DNA of 64,000 nucleotides, taken from positions 62,001 to 126,000 of the forward strand of contig CM035315.1 of the NCBI GenBank assembly GCA_002900995.3. Reading direction: 5' to 3'. The translations under genes were made by a program, and so were the position numbers. The DNA is from Ganoderma boninense. Taxonomy: Eukaryota > Basidiomycota > Agaricomycetes > Polyporales > Polyporaceae. A model generated the notes under the pieces. The model was given only the letters and a program-made list of their open reading frames with translations, searched no databases and was not told the DNA's origin. This document shows, piece after piece, positions 1-12,200 of the stretch (position 1 is its first letter; each line of letters begins with the position of its first letter).

Positions 1-1127
1 GGCAGTAAGATGCATGACGGACCAGAAATTGGCGACGTAAGTCCCTATAGCCACATACCATACACCCTTGAGTCGAAGTGTCCTGGGTCGCCTTCACGAA
101 TTTTCAAGACCGACGGCAGCTCTCTTAGGCTTGGTGATGCAAATCATGGTTGTTGACCATCGACGTGCGGTCAGTGGGTGCTTGCATCCGAAGAGTCGTC
201 CGCGATAGTGGCTAGAGCGAATACTTGCAGCTGAAGGATTAATATTGTGTTCGAATTCAGCGTTCCATCATAGAAACATCCTGTCATTAGAAAACTACAA
301 GGGCAGATTGTGCACGGGGCCCCGATATGTCAGCATCATGATATCGCTCACCGTTCGTTTCGACGAAAGATGGCGGGGAAAGTCGGCGATGATTGGGTTT
401 CCGTGCATTTAGACCCCCTCTCGGGGGTTGAAGCTTTGAAGCTCATATAGCCATCCAAAGTAACGCCGTAGAGCATTCTGCGACTTGCAAGTACTTCAAC
501 GTCGACACGCACGAAGTGGAGGTAATTCACATACGAGTCTAATGTCAATAGATGCCAAAATGTCTGATCAGACCCACTGATGCATCAACTGGCAGAGATG
601 TCGACTTGCGGCCGCCACCTGTATTGCCATATGTCAAAATTTGGGTGTCGGTCGGTATCATATGGAAAACTTCTCGGGCACGTTGGCTGCCGTTGTTCGG
701 CGGTGGAGGTTGAGGTGGACACGGTGGTGGGACACCATGGAGCACAGTTCCTCTCGCCCCAATTCAAATTCAAGGTTCCATGGTTAACTCCAGGATTGGA
801 AGCTGTGCAAAATAATGTCATAAATGTTTCCCAATGACTCCTTGAGTAGCCTCTGAATGCCTGACGTTGAATGCGTGAAGTTTCAGTTACATTCTCTGTA
901 TGGACTTTGTTACATTCGCGGAACGGTGGATCAGATGGACGAAACGGAGAAATTTCGCGGGCGTGATCATTTGGGCGGTGCCTGGGATCATAAGGGGTTA
1001 TCCGGCACTTTTTGCAGACTTACCAACAGACAAGTCCCCACGAAAGTCCCCACCATCATCCTCGACGAGCTCGCTGTCCCCGCCGGCGTCGACGGTCTCT
1101 GTGCCCCTGGGCTTCACTCCTTTGGCC
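1..1127. other. Intergenic / 5' flank
   Basis: No gene is supported here. Short open frames exist on both strands, but none has domain-like composition or credible splice structure. The last ~130 bases are pyrimidine-rich (Ser/Pro-like if translated in the downstream frame) and may be the 5' leader of the next gene. An open frame runs from an ATG at 900 into that gene, so an upstream start cannot be excluded. Confidence 0.5.
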
Positions 1128-4100
1128 ATGTCTACTCATGCGCCCTCTCCCTCTCCCTTCTCCCGCCTCTCTCGTCTCGCATTTCCCTTCAGGGCGACCT
1201 CCCCATCATCCACCTCCGAGCCCCAAGGCGAAGATTGGTACATCCCGTACAATGGGCCCTACGAACCCCCCAAGGGCACCGAGCGCGACACAGATAGCTG
1301 GGGCCACCTCGTCAGCGGCTGGCTTATGGAGAACAACGACGGGAAGCCGGGGCACGGGTACGGACAGTTGCAGCCACGGATCAGGGCATTGTCGAATGCG
1401 TCGCGAGCCACGGCGGACGACCACAAGCGCAAGAGCTCGCGCGTCCACACCTCCTTCGTCAAGCTCGACCAGGCGGGGGGCATCGGCGACGTGCCCGTCC
1501 CCGCGCGCCCCCGCCGCTCGCAGGAAGCCGCCCCCGCCCAGCATCGTGCGAGCTTCGCCAGCATCCTCTCGCTCCACAAGCAGAAGGCCGCTCCGCACCG
1601 CCAGCTCCATCACTCGAGCTCGGTGGGCACGCTCCGCGACCGGGGGCGGGAGAGCGGCGACGGACGGCATTCTCAGTCGCAGACGCAGTCGCAATCGCAT
1701 CCGCGCTCGAACTCGCACTCGAATTCGATGCCGCACGCACAGGGCGTCATGGGCCGACCGCCGCAGGAGGGACCATCATCAGTTCTCTATTCCCAGCCTC
1801 AGGCCGCTTCTGCCAGTGCCTCAGTCTCCGCCTCCGCCTCCGCTCCAGGCTTCTCGGTTCGTCCCCATCCCTATGCCTACGCGACGCCCCCAGCGCCTCC
1901 GCTCTCCACCGCTGTCCAGCCCCCGCCCCGCGCCAAGACCCCCAAGTTCACCGTCCAGCTCCTCGAGCCTCTCTCGCGCAAGCCCAGTGCCCCAGCCTAC
2001 CTCCTCCCCGCCAGCCGGCCGACCCGCCTGAGCCTCAAGGCGTCCATGTCGACCCCGAACCTGCGAGCGGCGACCGGGACAGGCCCCGTGCTGCCCAAGG
2101 GCAAGCAGCGATGGTTGTCGGCGGAGACGTGGTGTGACGCCTTGATCCTTCCGCGGCCAAGGTTCGCGCTGCGCGTGATGGACGGCGAGGGCGGGAGCGG
2201 GCGCACCGTGAGTCCTCCACCTCTCCCGATGTGGGCCCCCGGCGAGGAGCCCGCGGCGGGGAAGAAGCCCAAGACGCTGAAGAAGTCGCAGTCCGCCGTC
2301 CAACTAGGCTCCCGCCCCTCAGGCTCCACAGCGCCCTCTCCCCCTCCCCCCGCACCTGCACCCCACCTTCGTGCCCCGGCCGTCACCAGTTCTGGCGCCG
2401 CCAGGGACGATCAGCCGCGGGCCGGGCCGTCGAGCTCTCCGCAGAAGCAACAGCAGCACCGACAGCAGCAGCATGCGCCGCCGCCACCACGAGAAGATGC
2501 AGACGCAGACGCGGACGGGGAGACGCACCTGAAACCGTATCGTCCAAAGAGTTGGGCTCTGGACGACCTGGCGCTTCCGAGCCCGGTGCCGTCGTTAACC
2601 AAGTGAGCTTCTCCTTCTGTCCGAGCGCCCGTTCTGCGCCCTAGCAGCAGCTAATGCTAACCCAACGTGCCCGCGATCGACAGGGTCCTGGAGGACGGCC
2701 GCAAGCTCACCGAAGACCGGAAGGCATGGCAGGAGCACGCCGCCAGGGCCCTCGACAGACGGGCCGGCACGTTCTCGCGCGCACGCTCGAAGTCCCTCGG
2801 GAGCCGCGCGGCGTCGCGTGCGCATGCGCATGCGCGACATCCGAGCGCGATCGAGGCCCTCACGGAGGCGACGCTGCTCGGGCACCAGAAGCGGCGCCCG
2901 ACCGTGCATGTGCGCGTCAAGCCGCCGCGCTCGGACGGGCACGCCACATCGAGCGGCGTCGGCACGACCACGATCACTGGCACAGGCACGGGAACGGGGA
3001 CGGGCACAGGGCTGGGGACGTTCACGTCAACGTCGCAGGCGCAGACCAAGTCGCGCTCGCAGCACGGCCACTCGAACTCGCTGGGCTCGAACTCGCAGGG
3101 CCAGTCGGACGACTCGTTCATGTGGACGCCCGGGCACGGGCGGAGTCGGTCGTTCGGCAAGTCCGCGCTCCGCGTCGTCCGCACGACCGCGAGCACCCTG
3201 TGCGGCAAGAATGGCGCCAGCTCGCCGACCGACGACGGACGGGGGGAGAAGGCGGGCGCGCAGCTCAACGAGAAGGCCGCCGCGATGGAGGAGGCGCTGC
3301 GCCAGGACGGGACCAAGTTCATCCACCTGCGCGACCAGGTCGTGCGCGAGCAGGGCCAGCGCGACCACGGCATCGTCGTCATCACGCCGCCGCCCGACTC
3401 GAGTCACACGCAGACCAGCGGCGGGGACGTCGTGCACCTCAGCCCTGGGGCGCACCGGGGCCTTTCCCCCACCCCATCGACGTCTGCAGAGGGCGTGGGC
3501 CTCGCCATCTCGACGCCGCTGCCCACGCCGCAGTCCAGCAACGACGTCTTCGCCAAGGACCCGATCCGCATCCCCGCGCACCCGTACGCGCAAGGCAGCA
3601 GCTCGCACCCGTACTACCAGCACACGGCGGGGAGGACGCCCATCCTGACGAAAGTGCGCCCCGAGGAGCCGTCCCTACCCAGTCCGTCAGAGTCGGCGGG
3701 CGGCGACAGCATCACAAAGCACCGCCAGCCTGTCAAGCACCCCTACTCGCCGTACAAGCCGATCCAGCATCCCTTCGCCGCGATCACCGGCACGAGCAGC
3801 GACGCGGGCCCCGGTCCCAGCACCCAAGCCATGGCCGGTGCCAGTGCCCAACTTCGCCCTGGCGGCGGCAAGAACCTGGACGTGCGCCGGGCGCCGCTGC
3901 CGTCGAGCATGTTCGCGGAGCTCAGCCCGGGCACGATCCGCGAGATCCTGCCCGACGAGATCCAGTACTCGCCGTTCTGCCCCACGCCGCCGATCCGCCT
4001 CAGCGAGCTCGCCGCCGCCCGCCCGCAGCTCGCGTCGCACCCGTACGGCCCCCCGACGAAGCGCACGAGCGAGTGGGGCTTCGCCGACGCGCTCAACTTC

Positions 4101-5536
4101 ACGCGCGACAGGCGCGACAGCGAGGACAGCGGCGTGGGCAGCAGCGAGGGCCACGAGCTGCCGCCCGTGCCGATCGCGCCGCCCCAGCCCCCGCTGTCCT
4201 CCAGCGACCCGCACGAGGGCCGGGCGGCGTTCCGCCGCATCCTCGACGACCAGGACGAGCCGATCGTGCGCAGCCCGGAGCGCGAGGACATGGGCGAAGG
4301 CGAGGACGACGGACCCCGAGCCTGACGCGCCCTCGCGGTCGGCGTCGGACAGCTGCCCGCGCGCGCGCACGGGGGTCTCGTCGCGCTCGAACCAGACGCT
4401 CGCGTCGTCCGTGCTGGAGAACGAGCACACGCCGGCGCCGCGCCACGGGCTGTTCGCGCACGACCGCAGCTTCAACTCGAGCCGCTCGTCGCCGGGCGTC
4501 GTCTCGACGCAGTCGTCCCCGCCGCTCTCCCCGCACCTCTTCCAGAGCAACGACCTGCACGAGTTCAAGGATCTGTTCTACAAGCCCGAGAGCGAGACGG
4601 GGACCGGGACGGGGACGCCACCGAGGGAGCGCCCGCCGATCTCGCGCAACCAGAGCGGGAGCTTCCAGACGGAGCGCAGCCTGAACGTGCTGCGCAGCAC
4701 GCGCAGCGTGAGCGGCCTGACGACGCTCGCGCGCGAGCTCGACGAGAACGCGCGGGAGGCGCAGGACGACGAGGCGTTCGAGCACGTCGAGTCGATGATG
4801 TGGGCTGCGCTCCAAGGCGGGGACGCGGGGCGGCGCCCGGTGGACGTGCGCCGTGAGCGGCCGCAGATGGTGTCGAAGTCGTCTTCAGGCTCCGGGCTCG
4901 GGTTCAGGTTCGGGCTCGGGCTCGGGCTACCAGCAGTCGCCTCTCCGGTTGCCTATCGATGCGGATATGGTCCTGTCGCAGCCCTTGGACGTCGTCCCGG
5001 CGGACGTGGAGTCGTCGCGGGCGTCCTCGATGCTGGAGCTGCCGCTCGAAGACAACACCGCTCGTAAGTCGTCGCGTTCAGAGCCTCCTCTCCTTGCGAC
5101 TTGCGATCCGTCGCTGACGTCTCGCCTTGCAGGCATGCGGCTCGGCGAAGTGGAGGCAGTGTCGACGCCGTCCGTGTTCGCGCAGCCCGCGCGGTTCTCG
5201 ACGCACCTCACCGAGATGGACTACGACGACACGCTGCTCAGCCCCGCCGGCAGCCGCTCGGGCGGCGGCGGCGCGCGCGTCGTCTCCGGGGAGTCGAGCC
5301 TCGGGGTGCCCTTCTCGTCGGACCCGACGCGCTCGAGCTTCATGACGAACACGTCGGGCATGTCGCGGCTGTCCGACTTCCCTGCGCCCCCCTCCCAGAT
5401 CACGCCGAGCCACATGTCGATCCTGCACGCGTACTACGGGGACAGCGCGCGCGACTCGCACGGCGAGGAGCTGGATTCCTCGCGCAGAGGGCTCGTGCGG
5501 GAACCGAGCCATGCGACGTTCGGCGAGGCGCTGTAG
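1128..5536 (+). CDS. Ser/Pro/Gly-rich low-complexity protein, unknown function (two apparent 1-nt frame breaks)
   Basis: I do not recognise a family. The product would be about 1,400 residues, dominated by Ser, Pro, Gly, His and Arg, with poly-Ser/Gln, a Thr-Gly repeat near 2960-3020 and a Ser-Gly repeat near 4890-4940. That composition suggests a largely disordered scaffold or regulatory protein. Better-conserved-looking islands are YIPYNGPYEPP near the N-terminus and a segment near 3900-4100. Two introns fit well: 2603-2683 (GTGAGC, branch GCTAAC, CAG) and 5064-5132 (GTAAGT, branch CTGAC, CAG). The frame shifts by one base near 4305-4325 and again near 4885-4905. Both are cured by removing one G from a short G run, so I treat them as likely sequence errors. 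The stop is TAG at 5534-5536. I chose the ATG at 1128; an in-frame ATG at 900 would add 76 residues. Confidence 0.6.
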
Positions 5537-6481
5537 TAATGTATAATGCTGCTGCTCTTTATGTGCGTATGCTCAAGTACACGCAGCTCCCCCTCGTTGC
5601 GCATGACTCTGTTGCTTTCACTTCTCCTGGTAATTGCGTGCTTGGTTGACTGGCCTTCGCCTTTGCTCTATGCTCCCCTCTCCCTCCCTCCCTCCCCTTG
5701 GTCTGTCACCCAGCTTAAGTTTCCACGTCGGTCCTGCGGTGGGTTGAGCTACACGCGTATGTATGCTTTTTGCGTTGCGTTTCGATTCCCTGCATCTGTA
5801 GAAGTTGATCCTTGCTCTACCCACGTTCCACGCCCACAACGGTATAATGACTCGTCTGCAACATGTTTTTATTCATTCAGCTTATTGTGTATTACATTCA
5901 ACGGTTCGTAGAATTGGATAGTCAGGGCATTTCTTCGCGTTTTCTTTACTGTGAAGTCCGATTCATGACTGCCTGCGCCCAGAGGAGGAATAGCCGCTCG
6001 GATGCATGAAATTTGTGAGTGCTCTCCTCGGAGAAAACTCGAGCTGCCTGTCTGATACATTCGTCAACAGGAAGGGAAGCCAAGTACGCAAGGACCGGCG
6101 CACTCGGTTAACGTTGAGTACTGGATGCATGGACGGCGGGTCCCCGGCGCTTGAATAGAGGAATCTAGAGGACATCGACTTCGTCAGTGCCTCGCGGCGT
6201 GCTTCAGTCTACCGTTTAGATCGCGGCGTGCCAGATACGCATCGCCGTGGGTACGCGTGGAAGGTGAAGGCGATATGGGCTCGATTTCCTCTCGCTCGAG
6301 TCGTCTTCGTCCTCAACGCCCGACTCCCCCCCTGCAATTCTCCATCATCTCCAGCCCCCTTCAGCAACTTGAACTCACCTTCGTTTTGCAGTACACGTAG
6401 ACACCCCAGCCAAACGTAAGCTGAGCCATCCTATTGCGATCCTCCCGTGTCACGCTTCACTCCTCTGCGGGTACATAGATC
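5537..6481. other. Intergenic
   Basis: 3' region of the preceding gene and 5' region of the next. A pyrimidine-rich stretch around 6320-6480 with a possible untranslated intron (GTAAGC near 6416) precedes the next ATG. No gene is seen. Confidence 0.5.
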
Positions 6482-9254
6482 ATGCAGGGCATACCCCTCC
6501 AGGCCTTCATGCAGGGCGTCCAGCCAGCCCCGCAGTTCGTCTTCGCCGGCAACCCCTTCATGCCCGTGGCCCCCCAGTACCCCGCGGTCGCCCCCATGCA
6601 GCCGCCGCAGGCTCCACCGGCACCCTTGGTCCAATTCCCTGGGCCAGCAGACCAGCCGTGGTTCCAGGCACTCGTAGCGGCCGTGTCGAAAGCGGTGATC
6701 AAGGACATCGAGAAGCTGAACGTGCCGGCAGCGGCGCCAGACGCGAAGCTGTCTCCTGAAAACGAGAAAATCCTGATCGATGCACTGAAGAAGGGCAAGG
6801 ACGATAACTTATCGATGGAGCGGATCTTCCAGGAGCTTTCGAAGGTACGCACTCGTGTCGTGTGTGTTTGAGTGAGGAGAGCTAGGCGTGGCCATTATCG
6901 TGACTGACGGTCATATGTGTATGTGCGACTCCAGAAGCACGGCTACACGGAGAATGGTAAGCGAGCGTTCCTCTCCACACGTCGCGTTGCGACGATGCTG
7001 ACGATCCTGTGATCTACATAGTATGGATGAAGTGGTTTGCGACGAACGTCGATAAACTGTACCCCAGCTGTCCCTCCCGAAGGTCAATGTCGAACAGGCA
7101 GCGGGGCGCGACGAGGCCGGTGGGTCTGGCAATCGAGCCCAGAACCAAGCAGCAGCAGCAGCACCACCACCACCACCACCGGGGCCGACGCGTCCAGTGT
7201 CATCCAGCGACCGTCCATCGACAACGTTTAGGTTCGTGCAAGAAGCGCCGCATCCCCGGTAAGTCGATACTTGTCCTTGGTCCTGTCCCTGTCCCTGTCC
7301 GCGCATACACATACACTACGGTCGTTAAGTTGCCCGTACCACTTTCTAGCTCCCGCAAAGTCGTCATTCAGATCCCCAAGCCACCCGCCGGCAGCACGCA
7401 GGCGAAACCGACGAACGCCTCCTTAGCCTCCTCCTCTGCACCAGCAGCGCCCCGATCCCGCAACGCTGCTAAACCTTCATCGCACACCAACACCAGGCCT
7501 TCTATCTCCATTTCCGCGTCTGCTTCTCAGAGCGCGTGCGCCAGCGCCGCGCCGCACTTACGCCATACGCCGCCAACCGGTCGAGGAGGGGAGGGTCGGT
7601 GCGCATCGACCACGACCAGACGCTCATCCCGTGGTCCGACGGCTCCATCAAACCCCGTGCCACGATCCCTCCTCGCGCGGAGGTTCCATCGAAGCCCCAG
7701 CTCCCTCGGCGGGGTGCTAATACTAATGCTGGCGGCGGCGAGTCGGGAAGCAAGTTCACGGACGACGAGAAGATCTTCTTCGTGCACTGGCTGCGCTGGC
7801 GCCTGCGCGGGGAGGGCCCGCTGCCCGAGAAGGAGGCGCTCTTCGAGGAGCTCGAAGCCGAGGTACGTACATATGCATAGCCTAGTAGGAGTCGCGCCGC
7901 TCGTCCTTCCCGCATATGCTCCCGTTCTCGTTCCCCTCGCAACTCGCTGACGACGATCCTCCTCATCGCACACTCCGCAGCTCCCGCACCGCCCCGCGGA
8001 GGCGTGGAAGAAGCACTGGGCGAGCCATTCCCACGTCCCGGACGCGCTGTACATCAACGCGCGGAAGCGCGCCGACGCCGCGCGGGAGGACGCGCGAGGA
8101 GAGTCGCCGCTCACGCCTCTCGCGGGGGCCGACGACCCCAGCTCCGGCGAGCCCGAACCCGAACCCGAGCCAGAGCCCGAGCCAGACGTGGAGTCGTCTT
8201 CGAGCGACGACGATGACGACGACGACTCGGAAGAATCGAGCTACAACCCCCGCCCCGCACCCGCATACAGGCGCAAGCAGCTCGCCGCGCGGCCTCCCGC
8301 GACTCACATCAACACCAACACCAACGCCAACGCCAACGGGAACGCGAAGACGAAGACGGCGGGGAGGGCCCCGCACCGCCCCCTCGGCGGGGTGCCGGTC
8401 ACGGACGAAGACCTGCGCGCGATGGCGCGGTACCGGTTCGTGCGGGAGCGCGAGTGGGAGGACCAGAACATCTCGCACAAGGCCTTCTGGCACGAGTTCG
8501 CGCACCGCCCCGAGGTGAGTCTACTCTCTCTCTCTCTCTCTCTTTCTCTCTCTAGCAGCGAGTAGTGATAGAGGGCCAAGCGCGATGTCGCTCGACTCTG
8601 ACTCTGACTCTGACTCTGTCTGGATGTACCACCAGAATAACAAACGCTCGTGGGACGCGTGGAACACGGCCGCGCGCGACCCGAAGCATTTCGCCGGTAA
8701 GTACTGTACATGATGCCCGCGAATGGGCACATGATGTTAGCGTCGTCGATGCCGAATATCATGCACTTGCACTCGTGCTCGTACTAACACCACCACCCTG
8801 CCCAGTCATCAGCCGGTACGTGCAGGAGCTGGAGCGGCGCCGGACCGCCGCGCAGACAGCGCTAGCCCTGCAACCGTCCGAGCCCAAGTCCCCCAACGCC
8901 AACTCGAACTCGAAGCCTGCGCCGGGCCAGCCTCTGCCCAGCCTAAGTGCCCCCGGCGCACACCGTGTGCACGCTAAGCCCGCGCCGCCGCCGTCTTTCT
9001 CTGCCAGTGGGAGTGGGAGTGGGACGGCCACAAAGCAACCTAGCTCGGAGGCCAAGACCGTGACTCTCACTCCCGCCACGGGCAGCCTGAGCCTCCCGCA
9101 GTCGCAAAAGAGGGTCGGCGACGACGCAGGGGCGGATGGGGCGGGGAACAGGAACTTGAAGGAGCTCGAGCTCCCGCCGTCGAAGCGGAGGAAGCCGAGC
9201 TGGGGCTGGACTGTGAGCCCGGCGGATATCGTGGACTTGACGGGCGATGATTGA
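6482..9254 (+). CDS. Protein with three Rap1/TERF2IP-like Myb modules and C-terminal SUMO-interaction-like motif
   Basis: Likely a nuclear DNA- or chromatin-binding protein. Three related helical modules are visible. One is encoded by 6755-7070, with an acidic/Lys start and WMKWF end. One is at 7745-8040, beginning KFTDDEKIFF and ending AEAWKKHW, close to the Rap1/TERF2IP Myb pattern. One is at 8410-8850, with AFWHEF and RSWDAWN. Between modules 2 and 3 lie Glu-Pro and poly-Asp/Ser tracts. The C-terminus is basic and ends in DIVDLTGDD, a good SUMO-interacting motif. Introns by phase are 6845-6934, 6957-7021, 7259-7349, 7863-7980, 8515-8635 (contains a CT microsatellite) and 8697-8805 (branch TACTAAC). 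The frame is discontinuous near 7050-7083 and near 7550, each as if one base were missing. The Myb assignment is from pattern recognition; telomere function is inference only. Confidence 0.72.
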
Positions 9255-12200
9255 GATTAGAAGACGGTATGTGCTAGCTATAGCTATGATGTCGACGCAC
9301 CCCTCTTGTCATTTGTTGGTGCGTGGAACGACGCGACGTGATGTGACGGGTATGCTCTACCGGCTCGTTTCTTGCGCTGCTGAGAACAGACTTATAGTAG
9401 CTTCTTTTTTTAAGTTTTCGTCGACGCGTTTGCATCTCGAATTCGTCCAGACGGTGGTCATAGGTGATATTGCAGTCGGGGGACGTTTTGCATTCAGACG
9501 CGGCTGATGAACCAGATGTTATGCTGTAACTCAGTTGTGACTTTCTGTACAATTGAACTCGAAGGATCGGTAGACTTTACTTACGACGATATAGCTTCCG
9601 AGTCCGTCTCGCATTCTAAGCCTAATGCATCTTCTGCACCTTCTGTGTACGTAGCAGCAGCATATATGGATATCCTACATGCGGAGAGTCCCCACGAAGG
9701 TAAGATCGAGCCACCTGTCGCAAGCATCGCAACCGAAAGCCCACAATCCTATGTGATCTTGAAGGCGTCCGGAAACCAGCTGCAAAGAAAGCCGCACTCT
9801 GGACGTTAGAAGCCTGCCCGTTCTCTTGGCTGCTTGGCTGGCTGGCGGCTTTGGCGTACTTACAATGCTCTCGTCCGCGTTAAGCACAAGCTGCTGCGAA
9901 CAGGTCGGATGGAAGCTCTCTCCAGGGTTCGTCCCCCCGGAAGCAATGCCAAGCGTTCTATGCGTTCCTTCAGTGCTACTTAAGCCCGATGGCACTGGCA
10001 GACGTCATCGACATCCACTGATCCCAGCCGAACCGCAACAACTTGTCCAAGTGGCAAGTGGCAAGTGGCAAGTGGCAAGTGTTTAAATTTGTTCGCGCAA
10101 GTCTACGATCGATCGAGGACGTCGGCATCACGACGAAGCGTCGACGATGTCCTCCCGATTCAGCGCGGATCTGTTCGTCGACGGACCGCTCTACGCTAGC
10201 ACTGGTGCACTGGTACGCGCCAAGCCGGAAGTACTCGAACGACACGAACCCTAACATACTTACTTGTTAGATCGAACCCGTACAATCGCCCTGCCGAGAT
10301 GGGCTCAATTGCGGGGTAAGTTTACTTACGATCCCCAGAGCGGTGTTTCGTCGCCCTTGGGCTTGGATGAATGCTTGGCAATGCCGCGACGACGGTGCAG
10401 CGAGACGGACGTCGTATGCATGTTCGCGGCTACGCTACCGATACATACTTACTCTTAGCTTGCTCGCTGTGCATTGGGCCCGCGAGATCCTAGGCGCACC
10501 GATGCAATTGCAAGCGTTGATGCCACCGCCAAGGTCGACGCGATCCGTTCATTATCGGGCGACCCCGCGCAGCTGCTCCGAGAAGCTCAGTTCTTGGTTA
10601 ACGGCATCTGACGGCATCCGGGTTTCTCATATGTATGCGTCGTCGGCCATCCGGAGATAGAGCGAAGGGACAGACCGGAGCCCTGCACTGTGCAGGGTGG
10701 GTGGGATAGGGTCCTGCAGCCACCACCCACTCTGGCGCAATCATACGTCATGCATCATACGGATACCGCGCGCGGTGCTGCGCCCGAGATGGATCGCGGA
10801 CGGTGATGATGCATATGCGTATGCATGATGGCCCCGTCCTTGCGTGCTGTCGCTCGTGTATCGTCTGGCGCGAGACTGCAGTTACAAGCGTCCCGACTTA
10901 CCTTTGGAATCGAAGTGAGGTTGAGAATAATGGGGCGCGGGCGCCGCGAACCCGGAGGACACTGCTGGGGTATGGATAACCCTCGCACACCGTACACTGT
11001 CCGCATATAAGGAATGGAAACGGGTCGTGAGATCACATACTGCAGGCAGATAGATACATCCCGCTGAGAGCGAGAAGAACGTAGATCGTGAGTGGGTTAC
11101 GTACGCGAAACACCAAAACGCACGAGGAGGGAGAGAGAAGGGGGAGAGGCAGGGAGAGGAGGGTCGAACGAACGAGGGGGGCTACGTAGCCTCCGAGTCG
11201 CCTCGCTCATACATAGCCTACGGGAACGCGGGGCCGCGAGCCAGAGGGGGAGAAGCCAACCAATATTGGGCGACGTACGCATATGCAGCAGGGAACTGGG
11301 AAAGCCCAACACGGATGCCAGACAAGCCCGACGTTGACGTCGAAGGGGGCGGAAAGGACCTCATCCCCGCCGCGCCAAGCCGGCGACCGCGAAACAAACA
11401 TGATGGACATGGACGCACCGTCGCACCCTCTGAGGCTCTGCCTACGGGCACTAGCACTGTCCGTGTCCTCGCTCGCGGAAACGCCCGGTCTTGAAATGCA
11501 GGAGCCCGGTCGCACGGAGACCGGGGACAGCGGCGAGTATCGAGGACTCCGTATTCGTCTTCCCAGGTCTGCTAGAGGGGCATGTCTGATTTGCTGCAGG
11601 GCTCCATGGCCCATGCACCATGGGCGGGCTTTTCAAGCCCAACGTTCCAATGTCGCGCGCACTGGACATGTACACACATACCATACAGTAACAGTGCACA
11701 ATACACACACACGCCGCCGACGCGCGCGCGATCGTCGGGATCGGCGCCCTCGCGCCACCGCGCCGGGGCCTGCAGCTGCAGATCGTCGTCGCCGTCCGAG
11801 GTTTGGCCGTGGCCCGGCGGCGACAAGGCCTGAAGCTTGAAGTTTGGGGATGAAGGCCTGACTTCGAGCGGGCGAGAGGACAAGGTTAAGCGGGAGCCTG
11901 GTAGGCTGAGATAGGCCATGTACTGTGTGTCGCCGAGGAACATCGCGCTGCCTCGGTCGCCAGGACGGCTGAGCAGGAGCTGGACAGGCGTGGCATTGCA
12001 GCGGTGTCGACTGACGATAGCCGGTGGCGCGAGACTGGGACTACTGTCAGTGTCAGCGTAGCGTCGCCGGAAGTGCGGGAGGTGCCGGTCACGGTGAGGG
12101 ACGGCGAGGATGGGGATGGGGATGGGGATGGGGTGGGGATGAGGTTTATCGCGACTCGCTATCGGGCACGACGGCAGGGACTCAGGAGCGCGAGCCGGAC

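Noticed and set aside
1012..2386. Several long open frames on both strands overlapping the first gene
   Set aside because: They are shadow frames in GC-rich low-complexity DNA, Arg/Pro/Ala-rich and without splice logic; only the frame joined across the 2603-2683 intron is coherent.
9507..9809. 100-codon open frame in the gene-poor region
   Set aside because: No domain, no recognisable start context or splice partner, and two TACTTAC-type motifs nearby suggest regulatory or random sequence.
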